Assembly: GCA_035610365.1 (NCBI GenBank)
Contig: CM069436.1
Span: 5,508,937 to 5,572,936 of the forward strand
Origin: Aquatica leii
Taxonomy: Eukaryota > Arthropoda > Insecta > Coleoptera > Lampyridae
Direction: 5' to 3'
Length of the DNA stretch: 64,000 bases
Both the position numbers and the translations under genes were made by a program. Position 1 is the first letter of the stretch. Each line of letters begins with the position of its first letter. Of this stretch, positions 41,157 to 52,167 are shown in pieces. The notes beneath the pieces are model-generated. The model was not told the DNA's origin. It worked only from the letters and a program-made list of their open reading frames with translations, and made no database searches.

Positions 41157-44100
41157 ACATAGTCTGAAGCCTAAGAAGACGGCTCAGCCATGGAGGTGGG
41201 ATATGCTAGATACGGTGTTGCTACCCAGCTCTCCCTTAGCACAAGAGTAAGTAAAATGTTGAGTTATAACAATTTAATCATTCGATGAATCACAGATTCA
41301 ACCAAATTAAAGCGAATCAAAATGACGAATTGGACAATTCAAAAACTCTTGCAACATCGAATGCTTCAAAGCCCAATTTGGAACAATCCGTTTCAAAACA
41401 AACAAACAGTCCCGAAGAGCAATTGAGCAAATCAATGGTGAAATTAATGAAAATTGCTACAAAACCTGGAAGGCCGTCAAAAGCTTCTACTTTACAAAGT
41501 GACTGCTTTTTTAGTTTTAATGAATCTGCAAATGCTGACAATGAAAATGAGCCAATTTCTGACGAAGACACTTCACATGCAGAATTCGATCAATCTCCAA
41601 ATCAAAAAAGATTAAGTTCTATAAAACCAAGGAGCGCGGTTACAATTAATAAATATCAGCCGGAAGCATTGAACAATTCTGCAGTGGAACCGCAGTCGAA
41701 TGATGTTAAAGCGACGCTATCTTTATCGTTTAATATTGGGAATCGACGTAGTTGTCTACCAAAATTAACTAAGAGGTCTAAAAGCATGCATTTAAATACT
41801 TTAATAGACTTAAAAGAACCGGGATCAAAATCGTCTTCGTCATTATTTAATCGTTCCAGCAAGTTGTTACAAAAGTCAAGTACACCCAAACCAAAGCAAC
41901 CGTTAACTGCCTTTTCACCAAAACAAACTCCTATAACTGATGAAAAGTTTTTGTCCACGTCATCAAAATCATCTAAAATATACGAAGATATTACTCCTAC
42001 AGTAACATCGAACTCGTTTGTTTATGAATGTCCAAGCTTTGGAGATGGAAACATCAGCGGGGTTGGTGTTTTAGAACCTCCTAATGACAATGAAACAAGT
42101 GAAGGCAGTTTGGGAGTCAACACAGATTATTGGTCTCCAATTTATTGCTCGAATACTGGTACTGATGGAAGTGATATAAGTACAGCTGAAGCTCTACATA
42201 CGCCAAAAAGCACAGTGAAGAAATCTAAAAGTCTCACTCAAAACAAGTCGACAACTTTAAAAGAAAAGCATTTGAAAAACAAATCGATGCAAGATATAAT
42301 GGCTAGACGAAGTTCTAGGAAAGGTACAAGTTTTGCAGAAATGAAAGACCAAAGTTGGAAATCAGACGTTGAAACTAACACGTCCACGAATAAATCGCTG
42401 AAATTAAATGCAACGAATAAACGTAAAACACTATTGACGTCAATTAAAAAACAATCGTTATCGACAATTGATCTAACAGATTCGCCAATGCTAACCACAA
42501 CTAAGTCTAATGAAACATTAGAGTCGAGCGACGACGAATTTATTGCTTCGGCTATGGAGGTAGTACCGAGTCGAAGTTCTAGAAGAAGTGAAAATATGGA
42601 AGGGATACAATACAGAAGATCGTGTAATATTTCAAAATCAGACGTCGAAGATAACGCGTCTCAAAGAGGATTGTCTAAATTAAAAACGCTGGTCGTTACT
42701 CAATCTCCTAAATGTCATAATGTATCTAATCGTAAATCGCCATCGTCGTCGGTTAAAAAATCATCTTCGACAAAGGATCTAAGAAGCTCATATATACAAA
42801 ACACAAATTCATCGGGCGATGAGGAATCACTTGATCCGAATACAGAAATGCAGGATACCGAGATGAAGATGAGACGTAGCTCTAGGAAAAATACAAGTTT
42901 TGCATCTTCGACAAATGATCCAAAAGACTCATCGATGCGACACACAATTTCTAAATCAAATGATACAGTGGAATCAAGCGATGAGGAAATACTTGATATG
43001 GATACACAAGACGTAATCAAATCGAAACGTAGCTCTAGGAAAAACGCAAGTTTACTTAATGTATCATCAGATAACGTGGAAAACGCAGTTTCTACATCAG
43101 ACGTTGAAAATAACACGTCCAAATTAGAAACGCCAAACGTTACTCACTCTCCTAAATTACAAAATGCATCTAGCCGTAAAACTCAAAGGTCGAATAGAAA
43201 ACGATCATCTTCGGCCAAAGATCTAAGAGACACCTCGATGAAAAACGCAATTTATACACCGAATGACTTTTTGTCGAGCGATGAGGAATTACTTGATACG
43301 ACTACCGAAATGCAGGATATCGAAATGAAACGACGGTATAGGAAAAGTGCAAACTTGGCTGGGGCGCAAGACAGAAATTTATTTAACGTTTCAATAGATC
43401 ATACACCAAAAGCCAACGTTTCTAAATCAGAAGTCGGAAATAAATTCAAAACTCCCGACGTTACTCAATCTACTCAATTCAAAAATACATCTAACCGTAA
43501 GACATCGGTCCGAAAACAATCATCTTCGACAAATGACCTAAAAGACTCGTCGATGCAACACACAATTTCTAAATCAAATGATACACTGGAATCAAGCGAT
43601 GAGGAAATCCTTGATACGGCTACGGAAGCACAGGACGTTATAATGAAGTCGAAGCGCATCTCTAGGAAAAATGCAAGTCTGGCAGAGAAGCAAGGTAGAA
43701 GTTTGCTTAATGCCTTAACAGATAACACAGAAAACGCAAACGTTTCTACATCAGACGTTGATAATAACACGTCTAAATTAAAAACACCAAACGTTACTCA
43801 CTCTGCTCAATTCCAAAATGCATCTAGCCGTAAAACTCAAACGTCGGCTAGAAAACGATCATCTTCGGCCAAAGCTCTAAGAGACTCGTCGATGAAAAAC
43901 GTAATTTATACACCGAATGATTTTTTGTCTAGTGACGAGGAATTACTTGATACAAATACCGAAATCCAGGATATCGAGATGACGAAACGTTATAGAAAAA
44001 GTGCAATCTTGGATGGGACTCGAGACAGAAGTTCATTTAACGTTTTAATAGACGATACACCAAAAGTCGACGTCTCTAAATCAGAAGTCCGAAATAAATT

Positions 44101-47100
44101 TAAAACTCCCGATGGTACTCGATCTACTCAATTCAAAAATACGCCTAACCGTAGAACACTATCGACGTCGGTTAGGAAACAATCATCTTCGACAAATAAT
44201 CGAAAAGACTCGTCGATGCAACACACAATGTTTAAATCAAATGACACACTGGAATCAAGCGATGAGGAAATACTTGATACGACTATAGAAAGACAGGACG
44301 CTGTAATGAAGTCAAGACGTAGCTCTAGGAAAAATGCAAGTTTGGCAGGGATTCAAAGCACAAGTTTACTTAATGTCTCAACAGAAAACGCAAACGTTTC
44401 TATATCAGACGTCAAAAATAACACGTCTAAATTAAAAACGCCAAACGTTACTCACTCTCCAAAATTCCAAAACGAATCTAGCCGTAAAACTCCAACGTCG
44501 GCTAGAAAACGATCTTCTTCGGCCAAAGCTCTAAGAGACTCGTCGATGACAAACGCAGTTTATACACCGAATGACTTTTTGTCAAGCGACGAGGAATTAC
44601 TTGATACGACTACCGAAATTCAGGATATCGAGATGACGAAACGACGTTATAGAAAAAGTGCAATCTTGGATGGGACTCGAGACAGAAGTTCATTTAACGT
44701 TTTAATAGACGATACACCAAAAGCCAACGTCTCTAAAGCAGAAGTCGGAAATAAATTTAAAACTCCCGATGGTACTCGATCTACTCAATTCAAAAATACA
44801 TCTAACCGTAAGGCACTATCGACTTCAGTAAGAAAACAATCATCTTCGGAAAATGATCTAAAAGACTCGTCGATGCAAAACATAATTTCTAAATCTAATG
44901 ACACATTTGAGTCAAGCGATGAGGAGTTGTTTGATGCGAATGCGGAAATGCAATGCGCCGAAACGAAGACGAGGCCCAGTACAAATTTAACAGGGATCGA
45001 AGACAATAGAATATTTAATGTGTCAACAGATAATACACCAAACGTCAACCTTTCTAAATCAGACGTCAGTACATCTACCCGTAGAACACGATCAGCGATT
45101 ACAACTTCGAAACTCATTAACAAATTTGGCCCAAGCGCCGAAAAAGTAGTTACATCAACGAAAACGACTCGCGTTAAAATCTCTAAGAATAATGCAGTAC
45201 CATCAGAACCATTAAACGATCTCAGCGACGTGAAAGGAGTTAAAAAATTATTAAAAACACCGAAACCTGTAAAAGAACCTCGCAACGATTTACGCGATGT
45301 AGCAGGAGTAAAAGCCATGTTTCTCACACTTAAGGAACAAAATTCTCCAAACAATGACTTAACCGACGTTCGAGGCGTTAGAAAATTGTTAAAGACGCCA
45401 AAGTTGCAAACGGAACCACTTAATGACCTGGAAAATGTCAGTGGCCTCAAAAAGCTGTTTGTATCGACAACGAAAAACCAACGATCTCCTGTGAATGACT
45501 TATCTGACATTAAAGGAGTAAGACGTCTTTTAAAAACACCAAAACCGATCAAACCCCCAACGAACGATTTAACTGATGTTACCGGCGTTAAAAAACTGTT
45601 TGGTTCAATTACAACACCAATTTCACCCAACAACCATTTAAGCGTCGTTGGAGGAGCAAGCAACGTGATAAAAACGCCGCAAAAAAGTTCGCAAGATTTA
45701 AATAAAGCCTACAACATTAATCATTCATTTAAGAAAAAATCGCCGATGAACGATTTAAGTAACATAGAAGGTGTTAAACCATTAATAACAACTCCGAAAA
45801 ATTCAAAATCGCCTAAAGATGATTTACGTGATGTGGAAAGAGATTCTACCAAGAAAATTGGCCGCCCTCGTAAAAATTTAACTGTAGTTACGACGCTAAT
45901 TTCGGCCGATAAAAGACCTGGAAAAATAAAAGGTACACCGACAGGTGATGAAAATTCAAAGAAATTAAAAACTTCAGAATATGAAACTGCGGATTACACG
46001 AACGTCGCTGGTGTAAAGCGGATGTTTGCTGAAGCAGAAACAAATTACAACAGAAAGATTGACGTATCGGGCGTAGCCGATTTGTTCCGAGGCGAATTGG
46101 ATAAAACGTTAACAAGTCCGGGTAATTCAAAAACCTCAAAAGACGATTTGCGTGATGTTAAAGGTGTGAAACACCCATTAGATTCTACCAAAAAAGTCGG
46201 CCGTCCTCGTAAAAATTTAACTGTAAATACTACGCTAACGGCGTCGCCCGATAAAAGACCTGGAAAAATTAAAGGTACACCGACAGTTAATGAAAATTCA
46301 AAGAAATTAAGAACGTCAGTATATCAAACTGCGGATTACACGAACGTCGCTGGTGTAAAGCGGATGTTCGCTGAAGCAGAAACAAATTACAACAAAAAGA
46401 TTGACGTATCGGGCGTAGCCGATTTGTTCCGAGACGAATTGGATAAAACATTGGCAAGTCCGGGGAATTCAAAACCATCCAAAGACGATTTGCGTGATGC
46501 TGAAGGTGTGAAAAGTTCATTAAATTCTACCAAAAAAGTCGGCCGTCCTCGTAAAAATTTAACTGTAGATACTGCGCTAACGGCGTCGCCCGATAAAAGA
46601 CCTGGAAAAATAAAAGGTACACCGACAGTTAATGAAAATTCAAAGAAATTAAGAACGCCAGTATATCAAACTGCGGATTACACGAACGTCGCTGGTGTAA
46701 AGCGGATGTTCGCTGAAGCAGAAACAAATTACAACAGAAAGATTGACGTATCGGGCGTAGCCGATTTGTTCCGAAGCGAATTGGATAAAACGTTATCAAG
46801 TCCGGGAAATTCTAAACTATCAAAAGATGATTTGCAGGATATTAAAAGTGTGAAACATCCATTAGATTCTAGCAAAAAAGTCGGCCGTCCTCGTAAAAAT
46901 TTAACTGTAGATACTACGCTAATGGCGTCGCCTGATAAAAGACCTGGAAAAGCAAAAGGTACACCGACAGGTAATGAAAATTCAAAGAAATTAAAAACTT
47001 CAGAATATGAAACTGCGGATTACACAAACGTCGCTGGTGTAAAGCGAATGTTCGCTGAAGCTGAGTCCTATTACAATAGAAAGATTGACGTATCGGGCGT

Positions 47101-49987
47101 AGCCGATTTGTTCCGAAGCGAATTGGATAAAACATTGACAAGTCCGGGGAATTCAAAACCATCAAAAGACGATTTGCGTGATAAAGGTGTGAAAAGTTCA
47201 TTAAATTCTACCAAAAAAGTCGGCCGTCCTCGTAAAAATTTAACTGTAGCCACTACGCTAATGGCGTCGCCTGATAAAAGACCTGGAAAAGTAAAAGGTA
47301 CACCGACAGGTAATGAAAATTCAAAGAAATTAAAAACCTCAGAATATGAAACTGCGGATTACACAAACGTTGCTGGTGTAAAGCGAATGTTCGCTGAAGC
47401 AGAAACAAATTACAACAGAAAGATTGACGTATCGGGCGTAGCCGATTTGTTCCGAAGCGAATTGGATAAAACGTTATCAAGTCCGGGAAATTCAAAACTA
47501 TCAAAAGACGATTTGCATGATATTAAAAGTGTGAAACAACCATTAGATTCTACCAAAAAAGTCGGCCGTCCTCGTAAAAATGTAACCGCAGTTAGTACAT
47601 TAGTGGCATCACCCGAAAAAAACATAACTAGAAAGAGAAAAAGCACAGCGACAGTTGATGAAAATACGAAGAAATTTAAATCTTCAGAAACTGCTGATTA
47701 CACGAACATTGCAGGTGTAAAGCGTATGTTCACTGAAGCGGAAGCAAATAACAAAAGAAATGTCAACGTATCGGGCGTAGCCGATTTGTTCCGAGACAAA
47801 TTTGATAAAACATTAACAACTCCGAATGATTTTACACCACCAAAAGACGATTTGCACGATGTTGAAGGTGTTAAACCTTTACTAAATTCTATCAAAAAAC
47901 GCGGTCGTCCACGTAAAAATTTAACCATATCTACTACGTTAATGGGATCGGCCGAGAAAAACGAAAGCACTAGAAAGAGAAAATCTACAGAGACAGTTAG
48001 CAAAAATACAAAGAAACTTCAATCTTCAGATTATGAAACTGCAGATTACACGAACGTTGCTGGTGTAAAGCGTATGTTCGCTGAAGCGGAAGCAAATTAC
48101 AAAAGAAACATGAACGTATCGGGTGTAGCCGATTTGTTCCGAGACGACTTTGATAAACTAATTGGGAAAGAACCTTTGCGACAATATCCTGGTAGAAGCA
48201 GTCCTACTAAAGTAAGTCCTATGGCAAAACGCAAAACCGTTTTAGAATCTTCCATAAACCAAAATTCACATGTAGAACGATGGATTCAAGAGCAAACAAT
48301 TTCAATGCCAAACACATCTACTCCGATAATTAAAGGAAAAATAGGGAAGTTTATACCCGATTTCATTTCCTCACAGATACAAAGTGATAATTCAAAACGC
48401 AACGACTCAGTACCCGTACAAAAATCAAAGAAAACAACTAAATTGAACTCGAAGCGTCAACTGCGCAAAAAAGCTGACGACCGTGATGGATCCGTTACAA
48501 CTGGTGAAGAGCCGAAAGACGAAGAAAAAGGCAAGCGGATACTGCGTACTCGTGCTATGAAAAAGGATCACGAAGAGAACACTGATCAGAGTGATGTTAT
48601 TAAACCTAAAGTTACTCGTGGACGCAAACCTAAAGTTGAAAACGACAATAATTTACAAGAAGTGGTTAAAGCTTCACCGCTTAACGCTAAAAGAACACGT
48701 GCACGAGATGTACCTGAAGACAAGCCGCAGCTTAGTGGCGTTGAGGTTGACAAAGAAAATATTCCTGTTACGTCTAAGCGCAAAAGGAACATTAAAAACG
48801 TCGTTACTATTAATTCCAGTCCAGAAAATATAAAACAAAAAGAAATTCATAATAAAGTGTCTCCTCGAAAAACTCGTTCAAGAAATAACAACAAACAAGA
48901 TACAAAGGTTACGAGTGATTTGGATAAACGCAAAACCAGTTTGGACTCTTCCATAAAGCACAATTCACATATAGAAGAGCCAGATGTAGTGTTTTCAGAG
49001 ATACAAACTGATAATTCAAAACGCGACGACTCGATAATACCCGTACAAAAAACAAAGAAAACCCAACCTAAGCGTCAACTTCGCAAAAAAACTGAAGGCG
49101 GTGATGAATCTGCTACAACTAGTGAAAAGCCGAAAGATGAAATGGGAAAGCGAAACATGCGCACTCGCGCAATTAAAAAAGATATAACTTTAGAAAAAGA
49201 TGACGAAAAGAAAGCGGATAAGAATGATGTTAAACCTCGAGCTACTCGAGGACGTAAACCTAAAGTCGACAGTAATTTACAAGAAGTGGTTCAAGCTTCA
49301 CCGGTTATTGTTAAAAGAACACGTGCACGAGATGTGTCTGAAGACACACCTCAGCTTGGTGGCGTTGACGACAACAAAGAAAATATTCCTGTAAAGGAAG
49401 TTAAGTCTAAATCCAAAAGTAACAGTAAAAAAGTTGTTGCTATTGATTCCCGAACGGAAGTTACAAAACAAAAAGAAATTAATAATGACGTGTCTCCTCG
49501 AAAAACCCGTTCAAGAAATAACAACAAACAAGATAAAAAGGTTGCGAGCGATTCGGATAAAGCTACATCTGTAAGAGACGAAATTAAAGCACCGACGCAT
49601 TCTCGTTTGCGTGCAAAGAACGATGATTCGCATAAGGATTCAATAATTGTTCTTGACTCCAGTTCGTCGTCAGACGAAGGTAAATCAAAACCAAGTCGTT
49701 TAATGCGATCTAAGAAAAACGACGAACCTGATAACAAGGTACGTGGCTTCAAAAGAAAAGGACGTATAGTCGAAAGCCATACTGAAGACGAAAATGACGT
49801 GGAAGGAAGAGTAAGCAAACCCTCATCGATACAAAATGATGAACAAACACATCAACGTAAAAGAATAAAGCGTGGAGTACAAATTGAAGACGAAAAGTCG
49901 CTGTCTCACACCAAACTTGAACCGCCGAAGAAAAACGTTAATGTTCCGCTTAAACGTCAAACTAGGAAAAGAGGAACAAAAATTTGA
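41157..49987 (+). CDS. Ki-67-like protein, exons 4-5 (giant repeat exon)
   Basis: Exon 4 (41157-41246) and exon 5 (41296-49987) join exons 1-3 in phase, giving about 3065 residues; human Ki-67 is 3256. Ki-67 coats mitotic chromosomes as a charged surfactant and organises perichromosomal and perinucleolar material. Seen in order: an AT-hook-like KPGRPSK; a possible PP1-docking SAVTINKYQPEAL near residue 282; an N-terminal repeat block (about 634-1424); short Ki-67-like DLxDVxGVKxLxxTP motifs (about 1470-1681); seven ~113-residue units each with a GRPRK AT-hook (about 1681-2461); a duplicated basic C-terminal block with two KEN boxes (about 2655 and 2863); a SIIVLDSSSSSDE SUMO-binding-like motif (about 2951); and a basic end. 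There are no membrane segments or BRCT domains. The 8.7-kb frame has no stop, so it is under coding constraint. An ATG at 41285 is in frame but lies in the intron before the acceptor. The assignment is inference from architecture. Confidence 0.75.
42690..45065 (+). repeat. Ki-67-like gene: N-terminal tandem repeat block
   Basis: A unit of about 654 bases (218 residues), made of two related halves, is seen three times: the ACTCACTCTCC-type landmark lies at about 43140, 43795 and 44448. Each half contains SRKT/NRKT, ARKRSSSAK or VRKQSSS, and an acidic SSDEEL/ILD block of CK2 type, then a (K/R)RSSRKN or RYRKS basic block. Partial units lie at both ends. Confidence 0.8.
45196..45830 (+). repeat. 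Ki-67-like gene: short DLxDVxGVKxL motif block
   Basis: About nine spaced copies of a ~25-residue motif such as NDLSDVKGVKKLLKTPKP, NDLRDVAGVKAMF and NDLTDVTGVKKLFGS. They closely resemble the EDLAGxKELFQTP core of each human Ki-67 repeat. Several are followed by TPK, a minimal CDK site. Confidence 0.75.
45830..48170 (+). repeat. Ki-67-like gene: seven AT-hook repeats of ~340 bases
   Basis: Seven units start near 45830, 46170, 46510, 46850, 47190, 47540 and 47875. Each encodes, in order, DDLxDxxGVK, a KKxGRPRKN AT-hook, ASPDKRPGK (an S-P-x-K CDK consensus, in the first units), ADYTNVAGVKRMFAEAE and VSGVADLFR. Units 1-5 are almost identical, pointing to recent homogenisation. Units 6 and 7 are more diverged. 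Confidence 0.9.
48230..49520 (+). repeat. Ki-67-like gene: duplicated basic C-terminal block
   Basis: Two copies of a ~620-base block (about 48230-48900 and 48925-49520) encode in order KRKTxLxSSIxxNSH, KRQLRKK, KPKDE-GKR-RTRA, TRGRKPKV, KRTRARDV, NIPV with KEN before it, and SPRKTRSRNNNKQD. The copies have diverged moderately, so the duplication is older than that of the AT-hook units. Confidence 0.8.
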
Positions 49988-50630
49988 AACGCCACTGCTA
50001 TATGCACATTTTTAATTTTGTAAATAGGTACAGTTTTTATAATCAATAATAAACAAATATTTTCTGTAGAGTAAGTTACATGTTACACTTATTAATAATA
50101 TATAAAATAATGAAGATAATTAGTTATACATATTTTTTATTGAGTCAAAAAAATTAAGAAATAAACGCACTGTTTACTATGGCATTTCTTAAGTTTCTTT
50201 CCCAATCAATCCAAGGCTACTACTAAAATTAAAGATCATTTTTCTAATGCGGTTTTATCTAAAGCAGCATGTAGAATAAATCGGCAATAAAGGATGAAGG
50301 AAAACCGGAACAGTACCCGCAATTAAAAATGCTTGTGATCAATATTTAATGGCAATCGGGAAGAGAAAAGCGTATGTTGTGCAGTTTGCAGGTTGAGAAA
50401 GTAATAAATCAAACCTAAAATGTCATTGCATTTTCACATTACGTTCCTTTAGGGTCGGAGAGGCATATATTACTAGTACCATAAACAAAAAATTCGTATT
50501 TCCTCTGTCACGTATATCCTGCTTTACTATAATACGATAAATCGTTCTTATTGTAATTTTCAGGAATGTCGATTAAGAACAATGAAGTATTTTATCTTTA
50601 TATTCGTTTACTATTTTTAGTCGCTGTTAC
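49988..50630. other. Ki-67-like 3' UTR and spacer
   Basis: AATAATAAACAAATA at about 50044 offers a polyadenylation-type signal 55 bases after the stop. The remaining ~550 bases show no recognisable gene or element. Confidence 0.4.
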
Positions 50631-50631
50631 A

Positions 50632-50950
50632 GTATGGTTTAACGTTTTTGGGTTGGTCAAACTGCTAGATTTTAAATTACCTTCCAAAAATAAGAACTTC
50701 CATTGACTACCGAGACAAGGCATTCTAGTGATCTGTCAAATCGGGTTCAATATGGCGTTGTTGGATAAATATAGACAAAAGTATCTGGTTGTTATTAGTT
50801 TATTGTTGCCACTAATCCGATTTAAGAGATCACTGGAATTCATTATGCTTCATTAACCAGAGAGGTCGTCGACAACCAATAGAAATTCTTACTTTTTGAG
50901 GAGGATTTAAAATTTATCAGTTTCACCAACCCAAAAATGTTAAACTATAA
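50632..50950. mobile_element. Foldback element 1 (~320-base imperfect hairpin)
   Basis: The left arm TATGGTTTAACGTTTTTGGG (50633) pairs with the right arm CCCAAAAATGTTAAACTATA (50930-50949). Pairing continues inward through TTTTAAAT and, further in, CTAGTGATCT (from 50724) with AGATCACTGG (50826-50835). The loop is about 65 bases. There is no open frame. This is either a foldback or MITE-type element or an inverted duplication. Confidence 0.7.
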
Positions 50951-51076
50951 ATCCAAAAAGAACACCTAAAAATAGCTAATTCCCTTTCTTTGATATTTTG
51001 AATAATAAGAAGCATTAAAAAAAACTGGTGTGGTCACCACACTAATTTCCTATAAGGAATGATGAAGGAATGTCTA

Positions 51077-51378
51077 CATAACAAAATAGTTTTTGGGTAA
51101 ATGGTGTATATACTTATTAAAAAACTCACAAGCTTTCGCTCGTGGTCTGTTTTTCTTAAGGTGACAATAAAATGACAATTATAAAATTAAGGTTACTAGA
51201 AAAAACAAATGTTCGGGAAACTTTATTTAACATTTATCAAGTTTTCCGAACATTTGTCTTTTCTATAGTTACCTTAGTTTTATAATTGTCACCTGAAGAA
51301 GAACGTAGACTACGTTCGAAAGCTTGTGAGGTTTTTAATAAATATATACACTATATACTCAGAAACTATTTTATTATG
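51077..51378. mobile_element. Foldback element 2 (~300-base hairpin, ~15-base loop)
   Basis: Arms 51077-51224 and 51239-51378 are nearly perfect inverted copies over ~140 bases: AAATGTTCGGGAAACTT faces AAGTTTTCCGAACATTT at the tip, and CTCACAAGCTTTCG faces CGAAAGCTTGTGAG nearer the base. The loop is TATTTAACATTTATC. The right arm contains a self-complementary GAACGTAG-A-CTACGTTC stem between CTGAAGA and GAAA; the left arm has lost it. No coding capacity. Confidence 0.8.
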
Positions 51379-51697
51379 TTTTATGGTGAAAATTTTGTAT
51401 CTCGAATGTCTACATATTTTCTTAAAGTTATGTTGTCATAAAACCACTTTGAAGTGATATGTACACGTTTGTATTGACTTCCTAGCATGCTTCAATTTTT
51501 TTTTGAAATTTACTCCTCGATTTCATTAAATATATCACCGACGAAATATGGCAAATTTAGCTTATGTTCTCATATTGACTAACCTGTATATTTGTGCGTC
51601 TCGATATTGCTTCCCCTTTAGTAAATCAGTAAAAATGATTATTTTTAACGTATCTTGCCTTTCCTTCAAGATATGGATTTTTTTTTCTAAAAACAAT

Positions 51698-51721
51698 CGT
51701 TGCAGGCAGGATTCGAACCTA
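51698..51721 (-). other. tRNA-Ser-like 3' fragment (B box)
   Basis: The minus strand carries AGGTTCGAATCCTGCCTGCA followed by ACGATTG and an A/T-rich tail. Same fragment as at 1027-1050; no upstream A box. Confidence 0.5.
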
Positions 51722-52143
51722 GATTATATTTGTGAATTCATTTAAAATTATAAATAAAACATCTAATAAACTGTTAACGTTCGAAATTTTTATTTATTTA
51801 AATAAATTGTTAGGAAGAATTATGTGTATAAGAAACTGCAAAAATAATTCGGCTAATTTACATACGTACAAAATTATATAAGAAAAACTGTTAAAAATGG
51901 GGGATACACCCGCTTCCGGTTTCTCCATCTTTTAATAGAACCAAGAGAATATGAAAAGCCAGCCCCATACCAAATTTCAGTTTACTAGGACTTATGGCTC
52001 GAGAATTATCCTGGGCACATCCAAAGATAATGTAAGGAAGATGCAAGCACTCCATTATATAAACAAGTCGCAAGAATATAGAAAAAAATGTTATTTTTAA
52101 CGTGTATCTTGCTTTTCCTTCAAGATATAGAATTAAAAAAAAA

Positions 52144-52167
52144 TCGTCGCAGACAGGATTCGAACCT
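52144..52167 (-). other. tRNA-Ser-like 3' fragment (B box)
   Basis: The minus strand carries AGGTTCGAATCCTGTCTGCG followed by ACGATTTTTTTTT, a T-run like a pol III terminator. It is the fourth occurrence in the window, counting the decayed 588-606 copy. Confidence 0.5.

Noticed and set aside
41285..41295. ATG at 41285 as the true start of the giant protein
   Set aside because: It lies upstream of a good acceptor (CACAG at 41291-41295) whose phase matches exon 4. Starting there would omit the FHA exons, which otherwise have no continuation.
41317..49818. Many minus-strand open frames opposite the giant Ki-67-like exon (up to about 290 codons, e.g. 44785-45663)
   Set aside because: They mirror the sense-strand repeats and their composition is the complement of Ser/Lys/Asp-rich codons. 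No independent motif or splice structure is seen.
23068..49987. MDC1/Mu2-type DNA-damage adaptor (also FHA at the N-terminus)
   Set aside because: No C-terminal BRCT domains, and the repeat motifs resemble Ki-67 rather than the MDC1 SDT or PST repeats.
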